A stretch of 5,819 bases of DNA from positions 1 through 5,819 of the forward strand of contig JALTUB010000173.1 in the NCBI GenBank assembly GCA_027047745.1. Reading direction: 5' to 3'. Below, piece by piece: positions 1 through 4,845 of this stretch. The position numbers and the translations under genes were made by a program. Each line of letters starts with the position of its first letter. Positions within the stretch are counted from its first letter, which is position 1. The notes below the pieces were generated by a model. The model searched no databases. It saw only the letters and a list, made by a program, of their open reading frames with translations, and had not been told where the DNA came from. This DNA comes from Sulfurimonas sp. GTDB taxonomy: Bacteria; Campylobacterota; Campylobacteria; Campylobacterales; Sulfurimonadaceae.

Positions 1-12
1 TTTATATAGTAG
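1..12 (+). other. possible 3' tail of an upstream CDS
   Basis: Read in frame 1, the first bases give two sense codons followed by tandem TAG stops at 7-9 and 10-12, just 3 bp before the ATG of the GtrA-like gene. This is what the end of a closely packed upstream gene would look like, and gtrA-like genes are often preceded by a GtrB-type family 2 glycosyltransferase. Only four sense bases' worth of context is visible, so this is a guess from spacing and cannot be tested inside the window. Confidence 0.25.
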
Positions 13-15
13 AAA

Positions 16-393
16 ATGAATACTAGAGCGTTCATCTTACAGCTAGTAAAGTATGGAGTTTTTGGTGTTGTGGCAACACTTATCCATCTCTTTACTGCTT
101 GGGCATTGATATACTTTTTTCAAACTACTGTTTTTATATCAAATATATTTGCTTTTTTTATTGCATTTTCTTTCTCTTATGTCTTTCAAACTATTTATGT
201 ATTTAAGACTATATTCCATTTTTTAAAATTATTGAAATTTTTTGCAGTTCAGTTTGGAACTTTTTTGTTCTCATATATCTTATCAGATATGGTAAATATA
301 CAAAACAGCTATTTGCATACACTTATGATAGTTGCTATAATGCCACTCATAACTTTTGTTATACATAAATTTTGGACTTTTAAAGAGGTATGA
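16..393 (+). CDS. GtrA-like family membrane protein
   Basis: A 125-residue, almost wholly hydrophobic inner-membrane protein with four predicted helices at roughly residues 9-33, 36-58, 70-90 and 98-118. Length and layout match the GtrA family, which is about 120-150 residues. Family-like features are the KYGVFGVVATLIHL start of helix 1, the N-x3-F-x3-F-x-SY-x3-Q pattern with YVF in helix 2, and the P-x-ITFVIHKFWTFK C-terminus. GtrA proteins are thought to help translocate undecaprenyl-phosphate-linked sugars across the inner membrane for later transfer to O-antigen, teichoic acid or similar glycans. The stop codon (391-393) overlaps the start of the next gene, a membrane glycosyltransferase, so the two are very likely cotranslated and work together. 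The ribosome site upstream of the ATG is weak, and the promoter must lie before the window. Family assignment is firm; the actual sugar is unknown. Confidence 0.88.
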   Translation: MNTRAFILQLVKYGVFGVVATLIHLFTAWALIYFFQTTVFISNIFAFFIAFSFSYVFQTIYVFKTIFHFLKLLKFFAVQFGTFLFSYILSDMVNIQNSYLHTLMIVAIMPLITFVIHKFWTFKEV

Positions 394-1688
394 TGCAGTT
401 AGAAAAAAGATTTACCCTTATTCAAATATCACTACTGTTTTTAGGTTTGTTATTGGCGTGGTTCTACGCCCAACATCAAATCCTTACAGGTGACCAGACT
501 CAAATGCTTTACAAAGGTTATATGGGTGCGTACAAACACACATGGATAAACTACGGTAACGCGGCAAGTGCAGTTGGTAATGTTCCTGGCAGTATGATAT
601 CGTATGTTGTAGCTCTGCCTGTGATGATTTATGATTCGCCAATGTCGCCTATGGTGTTTTTGTTTTTTTTACATCTGTTTTCTTATTTTCTTTTAGATAG
701 TGTATTAAAAGATATTTACAAAGAAGATACTCGTCTTATCTTTTTAGTGCTTTATTGGCTAAACCCTTGGTTTTTGTTTGAAAATATTTTATACAATCCC
801 TCTTATCTCTTTTTCTTCTCTGCTCTTCATATTTGGAGTGCATACAAACAAAGAGAAAAAAGTTCATTTGCGTATTCAACTCTAAATGTTTTAGCCATTG
901 GACTTGCCTTGCAGTTTCACTACTCTTGGATAATTCTCTCTCTGATTTCACTTTATCTACTCTATAGAAAAATGGTAAAAGTAAATTGGTGGGGGGTTGC
1001 GTTTGGTACACTGCTTATAGCCCTCTCTTTAGTTCCCTATCTTCAAGCTGTTATGCAAAATAGTGCTATAACTCATCATGCAGATGACACAGGAAGATAT
1101 ATCGGCTGGGGTGGGGTGCATGTCTATCCTGTGCTAAAATCTTTTATCTATTGGTTACGATACGGCTCTTTTTTCTTTCCAAACAAGCTTATTGCAAGTG
1201 CTCATTTTGAGTGGTTGGGTGCTTCGCATGTAGTGCAGATGATATTTGTTTATGGCTACAAAGCTATTGTGTTTTCTGTAGGTGCATTTACTATTTATAT
1301 CTCTTATAAGGCAAATAGATATTTTTATGACCTAGTCAAAGGTAAATTATTTACTCGCAATATGCCAATCAAAACAAAAGAAGAGTGGTTGCTTCTGTAT
1401 GTTTTTGGTGCTGTTATTGGTGTCTTTATAAGCTCGATTCTATCGCCTATTATCTTTAGCTATTGGCATTTGATTATAGTATTCCCATTTGCCATTATTC
1501 CAGTTGTTGTCTATCTTAAAGACAAAGAGCATAGATACATGCCAAAAGTTTTAGTCTTTATTGTTATTTATGCTGTTTTTATTAATATTATGGGTGCAGT
1601 AGATAGTCGAAAATATTCAATCTCGACTGATTATGTCAAAGATGCAAACGCTTATATACAAAAAACTATAAGTGCCAAACCAGAATAA
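390..1688 (+). CDS. polytopic GT-C-type (ArnT/PMT-like) glycosyltransferase, putative
   Basis: A 432-residue membrane protein with about ten to eleven hydrophobic segments (first at about 10-27, then clusters at 68-106, 116-152, 165-220, 285-305, 333-377 and 385-402). The loop after helix 1 contains GDQTQMLYKGY (34-44). An acidic residue here (D35) is where GT-C enzymes such as ArnT and the protein mannosyltransferases carry a catalytic Asp. LNPWFLFENILYNPS (124-138) also resembles that superfamily. Such enzymes transfer sugar from a polyprenyl-phosphate donor on the periplasmic side. Coupling to the preceding GtrA-like gene supports this role, since Gtr systems pair a GtrA with a specific membrane transferase. 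Start choice: ATG codons lie at 390 and 393. AGAGG (384-388) sits only 1 nt before the first and 4 nt before the second, so 393 (TGATG overlap) may be the true start. The last residues (SAKPE) and stop lie within the structured element at 1669-1938. Exact donor and acceptor cannot be read. Confidence 0.7.
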   Translation: MMQLEKRFTLIQISLLFLGLLLAWFYAQHQILTGDQTQMLYKGYMGAYKHTWINYGNAASAVGNVPGSMISYVVALPVMIYDSPMSPMVFLFFLHLFSYFLLDSVLKDIYKEDTRLIFLVLYWLNPWFLFENILYNPSYLFFFSALHIWSAYKQREKSSFAYSTLNVLAIGLALQFHYSWIILSLISLYLLYRKMVKVNWWGVAFGTLLIALSLVPYLQAVMQNSAITHHADDTGRYIGWGGVHVYPVLKSFIYWLRYGSFFFPNKLIASAHFEWLGASHVVQMIFVYGYKAIVFSVGAFTIYISYKANRYFYDLVKGKLFTRNMPIKTKEEWLLLYVFGAVIGVFISSILSPIIFSYWHLIIVFPFAIIPVVVYLKDKEHRYMPKVLVFIVIYAVFINIMGAVDSRKYSISTDYVKDANAYIQKTISAKPE

Positions 1689-1702
1689 ATGACATATTTC
1701 AA
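1669..1702 (+). repeat. left terminal inverted repeat
   Basis: A 34-nt arm reading outward-in as TA then AGTGCCAAACCA and continuing to ATTTCAA. It matches the reverse complement of 1905-1938 except at 1683 (G here; the partner arm reads T). The match stops abruptly at both ends: 1668 and 1939 do not pair, and neither do 1703 and 1904. It encodes the final SAKPE and the TAA stop of the upstream glycosyltransferase gene. Confidence 0.93.
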
Positions 1703-1798
1703 CGATAAGAGAAGTGTTCTATTTCTAGGCAAATTTTCGCAGGACTAACTGGTTAATTCAAGGAAATTTAACGACGAAATAGGATACTTATCTTATCG
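1703..1798. repeat. left internal stem-loop of the element
   Basis: Arms 1703-1725 and 1776-1798 form a 23-bp stem: 20 positions match exactly, two more would be G-U pairs in + strand RNA, and one is a true mismatch. The 50-nt loop (1726-1775) carries the left half of the 23-nt perfect repeat at 1739-1761. The outer arm directly abuts the left terminal repeat. Confidence 0.85.
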
Positions 1799-1868
1799 CC
1801 CGTAGGGAAACACAAAGAGAGGCTTCCTGACTTCGTTAAAAACTTTTGAATTAACCAGTTAGTCCTGC
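1739..1868. repeat. perfect 23-nt inverted repeat joining the two loops
   Basis: Positions 1739-1761 (starting GCAGGACTAACTGG) are the exact reverse complement of 1846-1868. Similarity continues patchily on both sides (1727-1732 with 1875-1880, and 1767-1774 with 1833-1840). Because each half sits in the loop of a separate stem, this pair is topologically interlocked with both stems. Confidence 0.92.
1799..1807. repeat. central CCC-GTA-GGG mini-palindrome
   Basis: A 3-bp G/C stem with a 3-nt loop, lying exactly between the two internal stem-loops and on the symmetry axis of the whole element. Too short to matter alone, but its placement supports the view that the element is one symmetric unit. 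Confidence 0.5.
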
Positions 1869-1904
1869 AAGTTTTTGCCTTGCAGGAAACCTCTTTTTGT
1901 GTTT
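1808..1904. repeat. right internal stem-loop of the element
   Basis: Arms 1808-1829 and 1883-1904 form a 22-bp stem with 20 exact matches, one G-U-compatible position and one mismatch. The 53-nt loop holds the right half of the 23-nt perfect repeat (1846-1868). It mirrors the left stem-loop in position and size but not clearly in sequence, and directly abuts the right terminal repeat. Confidence 0.85.
1864..1886. repeat. local hairpin CCTGCAAG/CTTGCAGG
   Basis: An 8-bp perfect stem (1864-1871 with 1879-1886) and a 7-nt loop. It overlaps the right half of the 23-nt repeat and the right stem, so it competes with both. On the + strand T-rich sequence follows only after several bases (1892-1906), so it could act as a weak terminator for the upstream operon, but it lacks the usual immediate T-run. 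Confidence 0.55.
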
Positions 1905-1938
1905 TTGAAATATGTCATTTATTATGGTTTGGCACTTA
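1905..1938 (-). repeat. right terminal inverted repeat
   Basis: Partner of 1669-1702, with 33 of 34 positions matching in reverse complement. Read on the minus strand it encodes the last residues SAKP and then tandem TAA TAA stops for the family 9 glycosyltransferase. The single difference between arms (position 1924) falls in the first of these stops: this arm has TAA where the left arm has GAA. Confidence 0.93.
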
Positions 1939-2998
1939 ACAAATCTTGAGTGATTTTTGATACTTCTAAGCTTGAGAGTTTTTCAACATCTATAGTTTTG
2001 TTTTTATCTCCCAAAGCTCCATAAACTTCCATATTAGTCTTATTAAAAAGTGCTAAAACCTTTGCACATGAAGCAACTGCTAAGTGCATAGGTCCAGTGT
2101 CAGCACTAACATATAAGTCACACTCCTGAAAAAATGCACCAAGAAGACGAAGATTTTTGTTAGAGTATTCTAAAATATTCTCATTGAGTTTTGTTGGAAT
2201 ATCTGGTGAGAGTATATCGATTACTACGATTTTTTCATTCTCTTTTTGCAAAGATAAAATCCATTCATTCCACCATTCATCAGGAATTTTTTTATCAAAT
2301 CTAGCATTTCTAAAAAGTGCTACGGTTTTTTTGTCTGTACCTATACAGTTTTTTTCTAATAGTTGTCTAAGGTCATTTTTTGCTTCCTCTTTTTCCTCTT
2401 TGGTGAGCCTAATGTCAAGAGTAGGTTGCTCTTTTGGAAAGTTGATTTCAAAAAATCGTAAAAATTCTAAAGACTCAAGTCCCATATGTTTATAATGTTG
2501 CAAACCTCTATCTTGCACATGCGTAAAATGTGTCCAGAGCCTTTTATCATAAAAACTTGCTTTATATTTTGCTTTAACAAATGCAGTGACAATCTGCGCA
2601 CTTGTTGAGCCACCAGACATATTTATAGCTAAGTCATACTTCTTTGCTCGTACTTGCCTGATATAAGAAAACATATCAAGAGGTTGCAAAAGAAGTTTTC
2701 TTGGGATGTCGATAACCTTATCTACATTTGGCATAGGTTCTAAGATTTTACCTGCTAGTCTCATTCCTACGATTATATCAATCTTTGCATGAGGCATATG
2801 TGCATAAAGTTCATTGATTAGAGGTGTTAAGAAGATTAGATTACCGATACGATAGTTTGGACGAATTATCATGATTGATTTTATTTCATCTCTATTTAGT
2901 CTTGTTGCATAGGATGTATTTTTTGAAAAAAGAGCAAGAAAAGCATTGAGTAATGCAGATAGTTTTTTTCTCATGATGACATGTAAAGGTAGTTTCAT
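1922..2998 (-). CDS. glycosyltransferase family 9 (heptosyltransferase-like)
   Basis: A 358-residue cytoplasmic or membrane-associated enzyme with the two-domain GT-B pattern of ADP-heptose:LPS heptosyltransferases. The N-terminal domain opens with IMIIRPNYRIGNLIFLTP (42-59) and continues through HAKIDIIVG (70-78). The C-terminal domain carries the family hallmark SADTGPMHLAVAS (298-310), part of the nucleotide-sugar site. The usual G-D of the first loop is G-N here (N53). About 40 residues precede the first strand: a basic and hydrophobic stretch (KKLSALLNAFLALFSK, 11-26) that may anchor the protein at the inner membrane. The likely role is adding heptose or a related sugar to LPS/LOS core, which suits its neighbours. 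The start at 2998 is preceded by a weak GAGA-type ribosome site and a good -10 box. The later Met9 has no better site. The last residues, SAKP, and the stop come from the element at 1669-1938. Donor sugar is not determinable, so no gene symbol is given. Confidence 0.88.
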   Translation of the reverse strand: MKLPLHVIMRKKLSALLNAFLALFSKNTSYATRLNRDEIKSIMIIRPNYRIGNLIFLTPLINELYAHMPHAKIDIIVGMRLAGKILEPMPNVDKVIDIPRKLLLQPLDMFSYIRQVRAKKYDLAINMSGGSTSAQIVTAFVKAKYKASFYDKRLWTHFTHVQDRGLQHYKHMGLESLEFLRFFEINFPKEQPTLDIRLTKEEKEEAKNDLRQLLEKNCIGTDKKTVALFRNARFDKKIPDEWWNEWILSLQKENEKIVVIDILSPDIPTKLNENILEYSNKNLRLLGAFFQECDLYVSADTGPMHLAVASCAKVLALFNKTNMEVYGALGDKNKTIDVEKLSSLEVSKITQDLLSAKP

Positions 2999-3026
2999 TC
3001 AATTATTCTCGTTAATATTTTTTAAA

Positions 3027-3032
3027 ATTATA
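3027..3032 (-). promoter_or_regulatory. -10 box for the family 9 glycosyltransferase gene
   Basis: An exact TATAAT on the minus strand, about 28 bp before the start codon at 2998, in a T/A-rich stretch. It predicts a transcript start near 3020 and a short leader. No recognisable -35 is seen, which is normal for the main sigma factor of Campylobacterota. The expected -35 zone overlaps the -10 of the divergent msbA promoter. Confidence 0.55.
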
Positions 3033-3047
3033 TCAAATTTACTTGGA

Positions 3048-3053
3048 TATAAT
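3048..3053 (+). promoter_or_regulatory. -10 box for the msbA-like gene
   Basis: An exact TATAAT on the plus strand, 23 bp before the TTG start at 3077. It predicts a transcript start near 3060 and a leader of about 17 nt, just enough for the GGAG site. The 17-bp-upstream -35 zone (about 3025-3030) is not consensus and overlaps the minus-strand -10 box. Confidence 0.6.
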
Positions 3054-3067
3054 GTCATATTAACACT

Positions 3068-3071
3068 GGAG
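3068..3071 (+). promoter_or_regulatory. ribosome binding site fixing a TTG start
   Basis: GGAG with a 5-nt spacer to TTG at 3077-3079. No comparable site precedes the first in-frame ATG (codon 20), so this site decides the start of the exporter gene. Confidence 0.75.
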
Positions 3072-3076
3072 ATAAT

Positions 3077-4789
3077 TTGAAAGAGATAATAAAAAGATTT
3101 TGGCCTTACATAAAAGAGTATAAATTTTACTATATGCTTGTCATCTTTGGTGGGATTTTGATTGTGATTTCTACTGCTGCAAGTGCACAAATTATGAAGC
3201 CTTTGATGGATGATATGTTTATTGCTAAGAAAAAAGAGATGCTTTACCTTATTCCTTTTGGTCTTATTGGTATCTATCTTACTAAGGCGATTGGGAAGTA
3301 TGTTCAGACTATTTTTATGGAGTATATTGGACAGAGTATTGTGACTCGTTTTCGTGAACTTTTACTTTCTCATATCATATCCCAAGATATGGCGTTTTTG
3401 TACATCAACCGAAGTGGAGAACTTATCTCTCGTGTTACCAATGATATAGGTCGTATCCAGACTTTTGTAGCAAACATCTTGCCAGATCTGTTTCGTGATG
3501 TTTTAGCTGTTATTGCACTTATAAGTTACATCATTTACTTAAGTCCTATGCTCTCTTTTTACACTCTTGTAGTTGTTCCTTTAGCTATTGTTCCTTTGAT
3601 GTCGATAGCTAAAAGACTCAAAAAATATTCACACCATTCACAAGAGAAAAATGCAGATATTGTAACTCGTTTAACGGAAGTATTTAACAACAGTGAGATT
3701 ATAAAAGCAAATGATACACAGGCTTTTGAACTTAAGCGTTTTAATGTTCAAAACTGGCAGTTTTTTAAGATAAATATGAAAACTGTTTATGTTGGCGCTC
3801 TTGTTCCTCCTCTTATGGAGATGCTTGGTGTTACAGGACTTGCAGCTGTTATCTATGTTGGTGGTAAAGAGGTTTTTGATGGTCGCATGAGTGTTGGTGA
3901 GTTTACGGCATTTATTACAGCAGTTGGTCTTGTTTTTGAACCGATAAGAAAGCTTAGTGGAACTTACGCAAAGATACAAGATGCGATAGCTGCTAGTGAG
4001 AGAGTATTTGAGGTTTTAGATACTAAACCAAGCATAGTTGATGGAGAAAAAACTTTAAGCAGTGATATTAAAAAGATAGAGTTTAAAAATGTATCTTTAA
4101 TGTACGAAGGCTCTTATGCACTAAAAGATATAGATATATCCATCCATGATGGACAAAAAATAGCTCTAGTCGGTGATAGTGGAGGTGGAAAATCAACTTT
4201 TATCGCAATGCTTATGCGTTTTTATGATGCTGATGAAGGTTTAGTAAAAATAAACGGCTTAAATATAAAAGAGTACAGTTTATCATCATTAAAACATCAT
4301 ATCTCTCTTGTATCACAAAGAGTTTACATCTTTCAAGACTCTTTAGCTGCAAATGTAGCTTATGGTGAAGAAGAGATAGATGAGAATCGAGTGGTTAAAG
4401 CACTTAAATTAGCAGACGCTTATGAGTTTGCTATGGCACTTGAAGATGGCATACATACTATGATGAGTGAAGCAGGTTCAAACCTTTCAGGTGGTCAGCG
4501 TCAAAGGGTTTCTATCGCCCGTGCTATCTATAAACACGCTTCACTGTTACTTTTTGATGAAGCAACATCAGCACTAGATAATGAGAGTGAAAAACGCATT
4601 CAGTCTGCACTTGATGATTATGCAAAAGATAAGATAACGATTACTATAGCTCACAGACTTTCAACTATTGAGCATGCAGATAAGATTTTAGTATTGCAAA
4701 AAGGTGCTATTGTTGATAGTGGAACTCATCATGAACTCTTAGATAACTCTAAAGTTTACCAAAGATTAGCAGGAGAGTTAAAAGATTAA
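3077..4789 (+). CDS. msbA: MsbA-type lipid A/LPS ABC exporter (half-transporter)
   Basis: A 570-residue fused membrane plus ATPase protein, close to the usual MsbA length of about 580, expected to act as a homodimer in the inner membrane flipping lipid A-core from the inner to the outer leaflet. The type I exporter membrane domain fills about residues 1-310, with helices near 17-38, 55-75, 138-156, 158-178, 245-262 and 273-290. The ATPase domain has Walker A GDSGGGKST (366-374), Q-loop Gln414, signature LSGGQRQR (470-477), Walker B LLLFDEATSALD (490-501) and switch His526, so all catalytic elements are present. The start is TTG, set by GGAG 5 nt upstream; starting at the first ATG (codon 20) would remove part of helix 1. 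It has its own promoter, divergent from a family 9 glycosyltransferase gene, which supports an LPS role. Other lipid or multidrug exporters of the same family are possible, so the symbol rests on family plus context. Confidence 0.85.
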   Translation: MKEIIKRFWPYIKEYKFYYMLVIFGGILIVISTAASAQIMKPLMDDMFIAKKKEMLYLIPFGLIGIYLTKAIGKYVQTIFMEYIGQSIVTRFRELLLSHIISQDMAFLYINRSGELISRVTNDIGRIQTFVANILPDLFRDVLAVIALISYIIYLSPMLSFYTLVVVPLAIVPLMSIAKRLKKYSHHSQEKNADIVTRLTEVFNNSEIIKANDTQAFELKRFNVQNWQFFKINMKTVYVGALVPPLMEMLGVTGLAAVIYVGGKEVFDGRMSVGEFTAFITAVGLVFEPIRKLSGTYAKIQDAIAASERVFEVLDTKPSIVDGEKTLSSDIKKIEFKNVSLMYEGSYALKDIDISIHDGQKIALVGDSGGGKSTFIAMLMRFYDADEGLVKINGLNIKEYSLSSLKHHISLVSQRVYIFQDSLAANVAYGEEEIDENRVVKALKLADAYEFAMALEDGIHTMMSEAGSNLSGGQRQRVSIARAIYKHASLLLFDEATSALDNESEKRIQSALDDYAKDKITITIAHRLSTIEHADKILVLQKGAIVDSGTHHELLDNSKVYQRLAGELKD

Positions 4790-4821
4790 TCACTTCTTCA
4801 ACACTTTTTAGAGATAATCGC

Positions 4822-4827
4822 GATAAT
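4822..4827 (+). promoter_or_regulatory. possible weak -10 box for hemN
   Basis: GATAAT lies 18 bp before the hemN ATG, and the same hexamer occurs at 4813-4818, with the 8-bp palindrome ATCGCGAT (4817-4824) joining the two. No -35 and no FNR-type TTGAT-N4-ATCAA site is visible. No terminator hairpin is seen between msbA and hemN, so readthrough from msbA is equally plausible. Confidence 0.25.
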
Positions 4828-4845
4828 TAAATAAATGGATGAAAC

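Larger units (their letters stand above)
1669..1938. mobile_element. MITE-like palindromic element between convergent genes
   Basis: A 270-bp block with near-perfect terminal inverted repeats (1669-1702 and 1905-1938, 33 of 34 positions matching), both starting with TA at the outer edge. Inside are two large stem-loops (1703-1798 and 1808-1904), a perfect 23-nt inverted repeat linking their loops (1739-1761 and 1846-1868), and a small central CCC-GTA-GGG hairpin (1799-1807). The outer arms, the 23-nt pair and the centre share one axis near 1803.5. I see no convincing reading frame inside. The ends run into both flanking genes and supply their last codons and stops. In-silico removal leaving one TA restores close stops for both genes, which supports insertion at a TA target as in IS630/Tc1-mariner-type elements. 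Non-autonomous transposon is inference; a large bidirectional 3' RNA structure is the main alternative. No known family is recognised. Confidence 0.68.

Noticed and set aside
736..1011. Open frame on the minus strand (91 codons) inside the membrane glycosyltransferase gene
   Set aside because: Lies entirely within a convincing gene on the other strand, has no ribosome site worth noting and no recognisable protein features; an antisense shadow.
1689..1921. The intergenic inverted repeats as an ordinary bidirectional intrinsic terminator
   Set aside because: The arms are far longer than a terminator stem, extend into both coding sequences, are separated by about 200 bp, and are not followed by immediate T-runs. 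A terminating role is possible but does not explain the interlocked structure or the restored stops on removal.
1669..1938. CRISPR array or integron attC site
   Set aside because: Repeats are inverted and nested, not direct and evenly spaced, and no attC-like core sites or integrase are seen.
2157..2495. Open frame on the plus strand (112 codons) opposite the family 9 glycosyltransferase
   Set aside because: Its Ser/Phe-rich product is the antisense of Lys/Glu-rich coding sequence, and the family 9 motifs on the minus strand are clear.
2999..3190. Minus-strand open frame (63 codons) covering the divergent promoter region and the start of msbA
   Set aside because: It overlaps the well-supported TTG start, the ribosome site and both -10 boxes, and has low-complexity content.
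3671..3979. Minus-strand open frame (102 codons) within msbA
   Set aside because: Antisense to a conserved membrane domain; Cys/Asn/Lys-rich composition without any family resemblance.
4790..4845. FNR/CRP-type operator or riboswitch upstream of hemN
   Set aside because: Only 56 bp are available. No TTGAT-N4-ATCAA dyad is present; the ATCGCGAT palindrome is too short to assign to a regulator.
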